A stretch of DNA of 11,425 nucleotides, from positions 1-11,425 of the forward strand of contig CAJTZR010000058.1 in assembly GCA_910584035.1 (NCBI GenBank), written 5' to 3'. The position numbers and the translations under genes are program-made. The notes under the pieces are model-generated. The model was not told the origin of the DNA. It did not search any database and saw only the letters and a program-made list of their open reading frames with translations. This document shows, in pieces, positions 1 to 6,886 of this stretch (the stretch's first letter is position 1; each line of letters starts with the position of its first letter). The stretch is from an uncultured Christensenella sp. Lineage in GTDB: Bacteria; Bacillota; Clostridia; Christensenellales; UBA3700.

Positions 1-1
1 A

Positions 2-73
2 CTTTTATTGCAAAGAATATCTGAGGTTAAACATATTTTGGATGAAGATTTAAAATATATTAACTCTACTTAA
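2..73 (+). CDS. 3' end of an unidentified gene, cut by the window edge
   Basis: An open frame enters from the left edge and runs 23 codons to a TAA at 71-73. The last residues, RISEVKHILDEDLKYINST, are charged and helix-like as in a real protein C-terminus. There is a weak, by-eye resemblance to the end of the C-terminal helix-turn-helix of PucR/CdaR-type regulators, which is not enough to name it. The gene would converge on the leftward gene starting 20 bases further on, and I see no terminator between them. The frame could also be chance, since it is short. Confidence 0.4.
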   Translation, partial: LLLQRISEVKHILDEDLKYINST

Positions 74-92
74 GATATTTCAATAGACAATA

Positions 93-1205
93 TTATAGTT
101 TGGATAAAGTGTTTAAAAGTATATTGCAATCTTTTATAGTATTATTGTAACCAATACTTATTCGACACAAGCCGTCATCAATTGTGCCTAGATATTGATG
201 AACTTTTGGAGCACAATGCAAACCGCTCCTAACAGCAATATTATTTTGGTTAAGTAGTTCTGCAACATCGCTTGACGAATAACCATTAACTTTAATTGAA
301 ATAACTGTTGATGGGAAAGTTGAATAACAAGTTATTTTTTTGATATTTTTTATACCATATAATAATTCACTTGAAAGGTAGTTATAATGCCTTGTAAGAT
401 TATCCAAGTTGGAATAAGTCCAATCAAAAGCTTTTGATAAGGCAAGTATACCTCCAGTATTTACAGTGCCACACTCAAAACCCTCTGGCATATGGTCGGG
501 TTGAACAAGTAAATCGCTATCTGTGCCTGTACCACCAAATAAGATATGTTTTAATGCTATATCTTTTTTGACTACTAATATGCCAGTACCTTGCATTCCG
601 TGTATGCCTTTATGTCCACAAGATGCTAACATATCTATACCCATATTTTTCATATCAATATGAGTATGGCCAAGAGATTGAGCGGTATCAAGTAAAAGTT
701 TAATATTGTGAGATTTTGTTATTTTGCCAATGCTTTCAATATCTTGAGTAACTCCAGTTACATTTGAAGTGTGATTAATTATAACTAGTTTTGTGTCAGG
801 AGTGATAGCACTTTCCAAATCTTTTAAGTTAATTTTTTGATTTTTGTCACCCTCTAAATATGTTACTTTCACTCCAAAATTATCTTCAAGATATTTAAGC
901 GGACGCAATACAGAGTTATGCTCAAATACTGTAGTAATTATGTGAGAGTTAGGTGTTACAAAACCTAAAATTGCCATATTAAGTGCTTGAGTGCAGTTGG
1001 AGGTGAAAATAACTTCGTAGTAATTTTCTGCACCAAGATGACTTTTTATATTTTCACGAGCGTGAAAAACTTTAGTTGCAACACGAATACAATCTGTATG
1101 CCCACTTCTGCCACTATTGCACGAGTCAAGAACAAATCTGTTATATTCCTCTATCACGCATTTAGGTTTGAATTTTGAGGTTGCGGAGTTGTCAAAATAA
1201 ATCAT
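93..1205 (-). CDS. Cysteine desulfurase family PLP enzyme (class V aminotransferase, EF2568-type)
   Basis: A 370-residue class V aminotransferase. It opens with the family signature IYFDNSAT. The phosphate-binding and cofactor region includes FEHNS (94-98) and DTAQSLGH (173-180), and the Schiff-base lysine is K199 in SCGHKG. The flexible-loop catalytic cysteine is C331 in VRSGLHCAP, so it should remove sulfur (or selenium) from cysteine or selenocysteine as an enzyme-bound persulfide. The RSGLHCAP form and the length match the small 'EF2568' desulfurase subfamily rather than IscS, NifS or SufS. That subfamily has been linked by gene context to selenium-dependent molybdenum hydroxylases and to DUF3343 proteins; a DUF3343 gene lies divergently 346 bases away. 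GTAAGG sits a suitable distance before the ATG. The physiological acceptor cannot be told from this window. Confidence 0.9.
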   Translation of the reverse strand: MIYFDNSATSKFKPKCVIEEYNRFVLDSCNSGRSGHTDCIRVATKVFHARENIKSHLGAENYYEVIFTSNCTQALNMAILGFVTPNSHIITTVFEHNSVLRPLKYLEDNFGVKVTYLEGDKNQKINLKDLESAITPDTKLVIINHTSNVTGVTQDIESIGKITKSHNIKLLLDTAQSLGHTHIDMKNMGIDMLASCGHKGIHGMQGTGILVVKKDIALKHILFGGTGTDSDLLVQPDHMPEGFECGTVNTGGILALSKAFDWTYSNLDNLTRHYNYLSSELLYGIKNIKKITCYSTFPSTVISIKVNGYSSSDVAELLNQNNIAVRSGLHCAPKVHQYLGTIDDGLCRISIGYNNTIKDCNILLNTLSKL

Positions 1206-1551
1206 AATACTACCTTACATTTTAATTTTGTTTTCTATAATTAATAGTATGCTGTAACCCTTTTTCAGTGTTAATCATTTAATATAATAGATAGTTGCAA
1301 TGTGTTTAAAGCTTTGTTTTTGCAGTTAAAATTGGTGCAAAGAATTTATTTTAATTTTATTGAATTTTTGAATGGTCAAAAAACTTAAAAAAATGCAAAA
1401 AATTACAAAAAATAGATGTTCAAAAATAATTTGTAAATAATTAAACATTAATTAAAAGAAATTTGCTACAAAAAACCTGTATTCTGTGATGATTGCCTCG
1501 TTTGTATCCTAAAATGCTTTTTACAGTACATATTAACAAGGGGGTAATGTA
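1206..1551. other. Divergent intergenic region, no gene seen
   Basis: These 346 bases separate two divergent genes and hold no convincing reading frame. Besides the candidate leftward promoter there is a perfect 7-bp hairpin, TTTTTGA/TCAAAAA, at 1365-1382 without a proper T-tract. The 14-mer TGTTCAAAAATAAT at 1417-1430 recurs at 1955-1968 in the next gap. I found no convincing -35/-10 pair for the rightward gene. TTGTAT (1502-1507) with a partial -10 further on is the best, with a 19-base spacer. Confidence 0.5.
1246..1274 (-). promoter_or_regulatory. Candidate promoter of the desulfurase-family gene
   Basis: On the minus strand TTAACA (1274-1269) and CATACT (1251-1246) are separated by exactly 17 bases. 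This gives a leader of roughly 35 bases before the start codon. The -10 matches only four of six consensus bases and the surroundings are AT-rich, so chance is a real possibility. Confidence 0.35.
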
Positions 1552-1812
1552 ATGAATAACATAATTATTGCATTCAAAGCACGCAGTGATAGTTTGAAAT
1601 TCAGTGAATTATTACGAAAAGGCGGTGTGCCTTCTACTATTATCAATACACCAAGGGAATTATCGGTTGGGTGCGGACTAAGTGTCAGTGTAGAGCAAAA
1701 ATATAGGGAATACGCTTTAAAAGCATTGATGGCGTTTGATAAAACTACTTATATCGGAACATATCAGTTGATGAAAAGCGGTGCAAGAACGATTGCTGTT
1801 GCAATTAGATAA
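1552..1812 (+). CDS. DUF3343 family protein (putative sulfur/selenium carrier-like)
   Basis: A complete 86-residue protein of the DUF3343 type, a small alpha/beta fold also called putative Se/S carrier-like. The family pattern is visible: a beta strand (IIIAFKA), a helix with a small-residue turn (LRKGGVPSTI), then TPRELSVGCGLSV with the conserved cysteine at C41, the only cysteine in the protein. The N-terminal part resembles the fold of sulfur-relay proteins. A role in accepting or presenting sulfur or selenium from a desulfurase is inference from family context and from the divergent desulfurase-like gene. The start is supported by AAGGGGG at 1538-1544, seven bases before the ATG. The gene is monocistronic and ends in a strong terminator. 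The last 25 residues are not diagnostic to me. Confidence 0.85.
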   Translation: MNNIIIAFKARSDSLKFSELLRKGGVPSTIINTPRELSVGCGLSVSVEQKYREYALKALMAFDKTTYIGTYQLMKSGARTIAVAIR

Positions 1813-1816
1813 AATA

Positions 1817-1856
1817 ACCCCAAAAAGTGTAATGCTTTTTGGGGTATTTATTTTTT
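1817..1856 (+). terminator. Intrinsic terminator after the DUF3343 gene
   Basis: ACCCCAAAAAG (1817-1827) pairs perfectly over 11 bp with CTTTTTGGGGT (1835-1845) around a 7-base loop. It is followed by a T-rich tract ending in six Ts (1851-1856), and begins four bases after the stop codon. Confidence 0.92.
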
Positions 1857-2090
1857 GCTGTTAGTTTTAAATCACATTGTTAAAACTTTAAGTTACAAGA
1901 AATAGATTAAAATTTTAGGGTGATATTATAAAAATATCTTTTGACTTATTTTTTTGTTCAAAAATAATAATTTTTAATTAAAAAAATGAATTTTTTAAAT
2001 TTTTGAATTTAAATTTATAATTATTTTCATTAAATATTATTCTTATTTTTTTATTTAAATAAAATCTTATAATTTTTAAAGGAAAAAAAC
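1857..2090. other. AT-rich gap upstream of nth, nothing recognised
   Basis: Between the terminator and the nth promoter the sequence is nearly all A and T. It has low-complexity runs and an 8-bp A/T hairpin at about 1947-1968. TTGACT at 1941-1946 lacks a good -10. No reading frame or RNA gene could be supported. Confidence 0.5.
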
Positions 2091-2119
2091 TTGAAATCAA
2101 AGCAAAAATATGTTACAAT
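2091..2119 (+). promoter_or_regulatory. Sigma-A type promoter of nth
   Basis: TTGAAA (2091-2096) and TACAAT (2114-2119) are separated by 17 bases. The predicted start near 2126 gives a short leader of about 33 bases that carries the AAGAAGG ribosome binding site of nth. Confidence 0.75.
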
Positions 2120-2158
2120 ATTATGATGTAAATTGTATACAAAAGAAGGTAAGTATTT

Positions 2159-2788
2159 ATGGATATAAATTTGATTATAGAAAAACTAAAAATTATACAT
2201 AGTAATCCAGTTTGTGAACTTGAATATGATAACCCTTTTCATCTTTTGATAGCAGTAATTTTATCCGCTCAATGTACAGACAAGCGTGTAAACAAAATAA
2301 CACCAGCTTTGTTTGAGCGTTGGCAAACACCAGAGCAGTTTGCACAGCTTACTCAAGACGAATTAATTCCATATATAAAATCTTGCGGGTATTACAATAG
2401 TAAGTCCAAATCTATTATTGAAGCTTCAAGAAGCATTGTAACAGACTTTGGTGGCATTGTACCAAACACAGTAGAGCAATTAATGACATTACGAGGTGTT
2501 GGCAAAAAGACTGCAAATGTAGTTTATGCGGTGGCTTTTGGTGGTGATGCTATTGCGGTAGATACTCACGTAAGACGTGTTAGTAATAGATTAGGCTTGT
2601 CAGATAGTACAGATGTTTTAAAAATTGAAAAAGATTTAAACCAAATTGTTCCGCAGTCGGAATGGTCTACATTACATCATTTGCTTATACATCACGGGAG
2701 ATATGTTTGTATGGCAAGAAATCCTAAATGTAACGAATGTTTGCTAAATAGTGAGTGTAAATTTTTTAATGGGTATAAAAAACAATAA
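2159..2788 (+). CDS. nth: Endonuclease III (DNA glycosylase/AP lyase)
   Basis: Removes oxidised pyrimidines from DNA and cuts the abasic strand by beta-elimination, in base excision repair. The protein is 209 residues, close to the 211 of E. coli Nth. The helix-hairpin-helix LRGVGKKTANVV (111-122) holds the Schiff-base lysine K117, and the catalytic aspartate is D135 in AVDTH. The C-terminal [4Fe-4S] loop has the exact C-X6-C-X2-C-X5-C spacing (C184, C191, C194, C200). All key residues are present, so it should be active. The start is supported by AGAAGG at 2144-2149. It appears monocistronic: its own promoter lies directly upstream and the next gene is 303 bases away. No strong terminator follows. 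The small TTACA/TGTAA hairpin near 2800-2815 is weak. Confidence 0.97.
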   Translation: MDINLIIEKLKIIHSNPVCELEYDNPFHLLIAVILSAQCTDKRVNKITPALFERWQTPEQFAQLTQDELIPYIKSCGYYNSKSKSIIEASRSIVTDFGGIVPNTVEQLMTLRGVGKKTANVVYAVAFGGDAIAVDTHVRRVSNRLGLSDSTDVLKIEKDLNQIVPQSEWSTLHHLLIHHGRYVCMARNPKCNECLLNSECKFFNGYKKQ

Positions 2789-2860
2789 AAGTTGCATTTA
2801 TTACAAAAAATGTAAATATTTTATTGATAGGAACAAAGTATCTTATTGTAAGTTATCCTT

Positions 2861-2889
2861 ATACTACCACAAAGTTGTTTTGTGAGTAT
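2861..2889 (+). repeat. Hairpin in the nth-nfnA gap
   Basis: ATACT (2861-2865) pairs with AGTAT (2885-2889), and CACAAA (2868-2873) with TTTGTG (2879-2884). The result is an 11-bp stem with a two-base bulge and a five-base loop. No T-tract follows, so it is not an intrinsic terminator. Its function is unknown. Confidence 0.35.
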
Positions 2890-3024
2890 TCAAAGAGGTA
2901 ACACGCAAAGGTATTTAATGATAGCAATATAAATTAAAACAAGTAACATTTGCTAAGTAGATTATTTGGAAGTAACATAAAATTTTAATGAAATAAAGGT
3001 TGAAATATAAAAATATTAGAAAAT

Positions 3025-3052
3025 TTGCATATGATTTATGGTTAATTATAAA
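3025..3052 (+). promoter_or_regulatory. Candidate promoter of nfnAB
   Basis: TTGCAT (3025-3030) and TATAAA (3047-3052) lie 16 bases apart. They predict a transcript starting near 3059 and a leader of about 33 bases, much like that of nth. The AT-rich setting makes this tentative. Confidence 0.4.
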
Positions 3053-3091
3053 TAAATATTTGAAATTGGCTGTATAAAAGAAGGTAAAGCA

Positions 3092-3928
3092 ATGAATAAA
3101 ATTTTAAAGAAAAGGCAATTAAGTGAAAATGTAAATGAGTATGTCATTGAAGCAGCAGATGTTGCAAAGCACGCAAAGGCTGGGCAATTTATAATTTTGC
3201 GAGTGGATAGTGAGGGTGAGAGAGTTCCATTCACTATTGCAGATATTGATAGAGAAAACGGAACAATAACTATACTTGTTCAAACTATTGGTATGACTAC
3301 ATATAAACTTTCATTATTGAAAGAGGGGGATAGTTTGCAAGATTTTGTAGGTCCTCTTGGCAATCCAACAGAGCTTAATGAGCATAAAAACATTGTACTT
3401 GTCGGTGGTGGTATTGGTAGTGCAGTAATTTATCCACAAGCAAAATATCGTCATAAAAACGGCTTGAATTGTGATGTTATTGTTGGTGCAAGAAATAAAT
3501 CATTACTTGTTTATGAGGAAGAATTTAGAAATAACAGCGACAATTTGTATATTGTGACTGATGATGGTAGTTATGGTGAAAAAGGCTTTGTAACAACTAA
3601 ATTGGAAGCGTTGATAAAAGAGGGTAAAAAGTACGATTGTGTTTTTGCTGTTGGACCAGTTATGATGATGAAAGCAGTTTGCGATTTAACTAAACAATAT
3701 GGTATAAAAACTATTGTGTCAATGAACTCAACTATGGTAGACGGCACAGGTATGTGTGGTTGTTGCAGACTTACTGTTGGCGGAGAAACAAAATATGCTT
3801 GTGTTGATGGTCCAGAGTTTGACGGACATAAAATTGATTTTATGGAATCTGTAAACAGAGGTAAGTTTTATAGAGACTATGAGTGTGAATGTTATAATAG
3901 GGAGCTTGAAAAAAATGGTAAAATCTGA
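3092..3928 (+). CDS. nfnA: NfnA, small FAD/[2Fe-2S] subunit of NADH-dependent ferredoxin:NADP+ oxidoreductase
   Basis: A 278-residue protein of the ferredoxin-NADP+ reductase / dihydroorotate dehydrogenase electron-transfer subunit type. An N-terminal beta-barrel carries the FAD motif RVPFTI (44-49). The nucleotide-binding domain has VGGGIGSA (104-111) and the late GPVMMMKAV region (188-196). The C-terminal [2Fe-2S] region is MVDGTGMCGCC followed by ACVDGPEF. C222, C225 and C237 with D217 fit the unusual Asp-plus-three-Cys ligation described for Nfn small subunits. With NfnB it should form the cytoplasmic electron-bifurcating Nfn enzyme, which couples NADH and reduced ferredoxin to NADPH formation in anaerobes. 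AAGG at 3081-3084 supports the start. The gene overlaps nfnB, indicating coupled translation. Databases often call such genes sulfide dehydrogenase subunit or glutamate synthase partner. Confidence 0.93.
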   Translation: MNKILKKRQLSENVNEYVIEAADVAKHAKAGQFIILRVDSEGERVPFTIADIDRENGTITILVQTIGMTTYKLSLLKEGDSLQDFVGPLGNPTELNEHKNIVLVGGGIGSAVIYPQAKYRHKNGLNCDVIVGARNKSLLVYEEEFRNNSDNLYIVTDDGSYGEKGFVTTKLEALIKEGKKYDCVFAVGPVMMMKAVCDLTKQYGIKTIVSMNSTMVDGTGMCGCCRLTVGGETKYACVDGPEFDGHKIDFMESVNRGKFYRDYECECYNRELEKNGKI

Positions 3929-5300
3929 AAGAAATAGTGTAATTACACGACCTAGTGAAATTCGAGTTAAAGATTTTGAGGAAGTGTCTTGTGGTTTTAC
4001 ATATGAACTTATGAAAGCGGAAGCGGAGCGTTGCATTAATTGCAAAAATGCTCCTTGTACCACAGGTTGCCCAGTTGGCGTTAAAATTCCTGAGTTTATT
4101 CAATGCTTAAAAAATGATGATTTAGATGGTGCTGTAAAAGTTATTAAACTTGATAATAATTTGCCGTCTATTTGCGGTAGAGTTTGCCCACAAGAAAAAC
4201 AATGTGAGGAAAAATGTATCCGTAAACTTAAGTTAGGCGGTTCTGTTGCAATTGGCGGTTTGGAGAGATATGTTGGCGATTACGCACTTCAACATAATCC
4301 ACCAACACCAAAAGCAAGTAAAAAGTTGAACTATAAGGTTGCAGTTATAGGTAGTGGACCAAGTGGTTTGACTTGTGCTGCGGATTGTGCAATTGCTGGA
4401 ATTGATGTTACAATTTTTGAGGCTTTCCACGAGGCTGGTGGTGTACTTGTTTATGGTATACCAGAATTTAGATTGCCAAAAGATGCAATTGTTAAAAAGG
4501 AAATTGAAAAGCTTAATGAGTTGGGCGTTAAAATTAAATACAACACTGTAATTGGTAAGACAATTAAAATTGAGGAATTGCAAAAAGAGTTTGATGCTAT
4601 TTTCATTGGTACTGGTGCTGGTTTGCCGTCATTTATGAATATCCCTGGTGAAAACTTGAATGGCGTTTATAGTGCAAATGAGTTTTTAACTCGTGTAAAC
4701 CTTATGAAAGCATTTAAAAAAGGTGCAGATACACCAATTTATGTGGGTAAAAGTGTTGCGATTGTTGGTGCGGGTAACGTTGCAATGGACGCTGCAAGAA
4801 CTGCTAAAAGACTTGGTGCAGAAAATGTTTATATCGTTTATAGACGTTCAAAAGAGGAAATGCCAGCAAGGTTTGAGGAAATTGAACACGCAATTGAGGA
4901 GGGGATTGAACTTAAGTTGTTAACAAACCCTATCCGTATTCTTGGCGAACAAAAAGTTGAGGGTATAGAGTGCGTGCAAATGCAACTAGGTGAGCCAGAC
5001 GCAAGTGGAAGAAGACGTCCAATAGAGATAGAAAACTCTAATTATGTAATACCAGTTGACGAGGTTATTATGTCTATAGGTACAAGACCAAATCCACTGC
5101 TTACAAGAGAGTATGAGGGGCTTGAGACTACAAAGCGTGGTACATTGGTTGTAGATGAACAAACTCAAGAGACAAGTGTAAAAAATATTTTCGCTGGTGG
5201 CGATGCAGTAACTGGTGCAGCAACTGTTATTCTAGCAATGGGTGCAGGTAAAAATGCAGCTAAGACTATTATTGCAAGAGCAAATAGCAAAAGTAATTGA
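3915..5300 (+). CDS. nfnB: NfnB, large FAD/[4Fe-4S] subunit (GltA/GltD-like)
   Basis: The large Nfn subunit, 461 residues from the chosen start. The N-terminal iron-sulfur domain has two cysteine sets for [4Fe-4S] clusters: C40, C43, C48, C52 and C87, C91, C97, C101. A first dinucleotide fold, VAVIGSGPSG (142-151), binds FAD. AGGVLVYGIPEFRLPK follows, then a second fold, VAIVGAGNVAMDAARTA (281-297), with YRRSKEEMPA for the pyridine nucleotide. The C-terminal FAD motif is IFAGGDAVTGAATV. I start at ATG 3915 because AGGGAG (3899-3904) precedes it by ten bases and the family begins near there; an in-frame ATG at 3879 would add 12 unlikely residues. The start lies 14 bases inside nfnA. Alone this fold also fits the small glutamate synthase subunit, but the nfnA partner and absence of gltB favour Nfn. 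Confidence 0.95.
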   Translation: MVKSERNSVITRPSEIRVKDFEEVSCGFTYELMKAEAERCINCKNAPCTTGCPVGVKIPEFIQCLKNDDLDGAVKVIKLDNNLPSICGRVCPQEKQCEEKCIRKLKLGGSVAIGGLERYVGDYALQHNPPTPKASKKLNYKVAVIGSGPSGLTCAADCAIAGIDVTIFEAFHEAGGVLVYGIPEFRLPKDAIVKKEIEKLNELGVKIKYNTVIGKTIKIEELQKEFDAIFIGTGAGLPSFMNIPGENLNGVYSANEFLTRVNLMKAFKKGADTPIYVGKSVAIVGAGNVAMDAARTAKRLGAENVYIVYRRSKEEMPARFEEIEHAIEEGIELKLLTNPIRILGEQKVEGIECVQMQLGEPDASGRRRPIEIENSNYVIPVDEVIMSIGTRPNPLLTREYEGLETTKRGTLVVDEQTQETSVKNIFAGGDAVTGAATVILAMGAGKNAAKTIIARANSKSN

Positions 5301-5340
5301 CAAAAAAAGAAAGTTTAAGATTGATTATTTGTAAATGTAG

Positions 5341-5409
5341 TGATAATTTTATTAATTATCTGTTAATAATTTTATCAATTAACTATTAATAATTTTATTT
5401 GTATAATTT
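5341..5409. repeat. Tandem repeat, about 2.6 copies of a 23-bp AT-rich unit
   Basis: Unit 1 (5341-5363) and unit 2 (5364-5386) agree at 19 of 23 positions, around the core ATAATTTTAT. A third unit from 5387 keeps about the first 13 bases and then diverges. The region is almost pure A/T, so slippage or chance similarity is possible. The constant 23-base register over three units is the argument for a real repeat. Confidence 0.55.
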
Positions 5410-5430
5410 TGTTATAGTTTTTGATATTTT

Positions 5431-5458
5431 CCAATTAAAATTAAAAATTTTTGATTGG
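5431..5458 (+). repeat. 10-bp hairpin in the nfnB-obg gap
   Basis: CCAATTAAAA (5431-5440) pairs with TTTTGATTGG (5449-5458), with one wobble pair and an 8-base loop. The bases after it are A-rich, not T-rich, so it does not look like a terminator for nfnAB. Its role is unknown. Confidence 0.35.
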
Positions 5459-5528
5459 TAAAAAAGTTAATAAAGTGATAAAAATTTAAAATAGATTTAA
5501 TTTTTGTAATAAAATAAATGAAAAAGGC

Positions 5529-5569
5529 AAATTGTAATTTTTGCAAAAATAATTGTAAAATTACAATTT
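5529..5569 (+). promoter_or_regulatory. Inverted-repeat cluster (three AATTGTAA boxes) upstream of obg
   Basis: The 13-mer AAATTGTAATTTT (5529-5541) is a perfect inverted repeat of AAAATTACAATTT (5557-5569). Within it the box AATTGTAA occurs at 5530-5537 and again at 5551-5558, exactly 21 bases on, or two helical turns. An inverted copy, TTACAATT, lies at 5561-5568. The last two form a perfect 18-bp palindrome with a two-base centre. TACAAT at 5562-5567 could serve as a -10 with TTGCAA (5541-5546), but that spacer is only 15 bases. Either an operator overlapping the obg promoter or an RNA hairpin 35 bases before the start codon would fit. I do not recognise the regulator. Confidence 0.6.
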
Positions 5570-5604
5570 AGGTACGATTTTTGTAAGATAAATTAGGAGA
5601 GAGT

Positions 5605-6864
5605 ATGTTTTTAGATATAGCGACAATTTTTGTAAAAGCTGGTAATGGCGGCGATGGAGTAGTTAGTTTTCATACAGAAAAATATGTCGCACAAGGCGGT
5701 CCAGATGGTGGTGATGGCGGAAATGGCGGAAGCATAATTTTTGAAGTGGATAAAAATGCTTCAACACTTATGGACTTTAAATATGCAAAACACTTTAGAG
5801 CTAAGAATGGTGAAAATGGTTCGTCTAAAAGGTGCAGAGGAAAAAATGCACCCGACTTGGTTATTAAAGTGCCACGTGGTACTGTAATTAAGGACAAGCA
5901 TTCAGGTCAAATAATTATTGATATGTTTGACGAGAATGAGAGATTTGTGCTTGAGCAAGGCGGTCTTGGTGGTAAAGGTAATGCAAGATTTGCAACCGCT
6001 TTACGTAAAGCACCACGTTTTTGCCAAAAGGGTGAGCAAAAGGTGGAAAGGGAATTAACTTTGGAACTTAAGACTATTGCAGATGTTGGCTTGGTCGGCT
6101 TCCCTAATGTAGGTAAATCTACATTGTTATCTGTTTGTTCAGGTGCAAAACCTAAAATCGCAAATTATCATTTTACTACTTTGTCACCTAATATTGGTGT
6201 AGTACAAAGATATGGTGACACTTTTGTAATGGCGGATATTCCGGGACTTATTGAAGGAGCTAGTAAAGGTGCTGGGCTTGGACATAATTTCTTAAGACAC
6301 GTTGAGCGTGTAAGACTTATAGTTCATATTGTAGATATTTCGGGCATTGAGGGACGTGACCCTTATCAAGATTATTTGCAGATTAATAAGGAGCTTGCTG
6401 ACTATGATGAAAAGTTAAGCGAAGTGCCACAAATGGTTTGTGTAAATAAACTTGATTTGTTGCAAGACGAAAAAGCTATACAAAAATTTGAGAAAAAAAT
6501 AGGACAAAAAGTATATCCATTAAGTGCAGTTATGCGTAAAGGTGTGGATGAACTTATTAATGATATATTTGATAAGTTGCAAGAATTGCCTAAGGCAGAA
6601 CCTCTTGAGTATGAGGCTTTCCGTTATGAGGAGATTGATAAAAATTCTTTCCATATTTCTAGGTTGGACGATGGTGCTTTTTATGTTGAAGGTGGCTTGA
6701 TTGACCAGTTGGTTAGGAATGTAGTTTTATCCGATTATGAGTCTTTCAGATATTTCCAAAAGTGTCTAAAGGACAAGGGGGTAATTTCAAGTCTTAGGAA
6801 ACACGGTGCAGTTGAAGGGGACATCGTTCGTATTGCGGATATAGAATTTGAGTTTGTAGAATAA
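5605..6864 (+). CDS. obg: Obg/CgtA GTPase, ribosome assembly
   Basis: An essential GTPase acting in large-subunit ribosome assembly and stress or (p)ppGpp response. All three family domains are present in 419 residues. The glycine-rich Obg fold (1-158) has GGPDGGDGGNGG. The G domain has GFPNVGKST (165-173), switch I FTTLSPN (190-196), DIPGLIEGA (211-219), NKLD (281-284) and an SA-type G5 in PLSAV. The Obg C-terminal domain (OCT) covers about 335-419. Reading from ATG 5605 is supported by AGGAGAGAG a few bases upstream and by the canonical N-terminus MFLD. It is first in an operon with yhbY, lon and engB. The usual upstream L21/L27 ribosomal protein genes are absent; instead a repeat-rich gap separates it from nfnB. 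Confidence 0.98.
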   Translation: MFLDIATIFVKAGNGGDGVVSFHTEKYVAQGGPDGGDGGNGGSIIFEVDKNASTLMDFKYAKHFRAKNGENGSSKRCRGKNAPDLVIKVPRGTVIKDKHSGQIIIDMFDENERFVLEQGGLGGKGNARFATALRKAPRFCQKGEQKVERELTLELKTIADVGLVGFPNVGKSTLLSVCSGAKPKIANYHFTTLSPNIGVVQRYGDTFVMADIPGLIEGASKGAGLGHNFLRHVERVRLIVHIVDISGIEGRDPYQDYLQINKELADYDEKLSEVPQMVCVNKLDLLQDEKAIQKFEKKIGQKVYPLSAVMRKGVDELINDIFDKLQELPKAEPLEYEAFRYEEIDKNSFHISRLDDGAFYVEGGLIDQLVRNVVLSDYESFRYFQKCLKDKGVISSLRKHGAVEGDIVRIADIEFEFVE

Positions 6865-6886
6865 GTAGTTAAGTAGTGAGGTATGT

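Larger units (their letters stand above)
2789..3091. other. Intergenic region before nfnAB, no gene seen
   Basis: This 303-base gap holds the hairpin listed separately and the direct repeat AAGTAACAT at 2941-2949 and 2970-2978, with a related GTAACA at 2898-2903. It ends with a candidate promoter for nfnA. I recognise no riboswitch consensus and no coding frame. The last part, TGTATAAAAGAAGGTAA (3071-3087), closely resembles the nth leader at 2134-2152. Confidence 0.5.
5301..5604. other. AT-rich gap between nfnB and obg with several repeats, no gene
   Basis: This 304-base region has no supportable reading frame and no clear intrinsic terminator for nfnAB. It holds, in order, a 23-bp tandem repeat, a 10-bp hairpin and a cluster of 8-bp boxes directly before obg, all listed separately. 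TTGACA overlaps the nfnB stop codon (5297-5302) but lacks a good -10 at the right distance. Confidence 0.55.

Noticed and set aside
2789..3091. A riboswitch in the leader of nfnAB
   Set aside because: Only one modest hairpin and a short direct repeat are present, no known aptamer consensus is visible, and the candidate promoter lies downstream of the hairpin.
3879..3914. An earlier in-frame ATG for nfnB
   Set aside because: The extra 12 residues are not typical of the family, there is no ribosome binding site before 3879, and AGGGAG stands at the right distance from ATG 3915.
4233..4583. Long leftward open frames inside nfnB, and similar ones inside obg and lon
   Set aside because: They are antisense shadows of strongly supported genes, with no start signals or recognisable domains.
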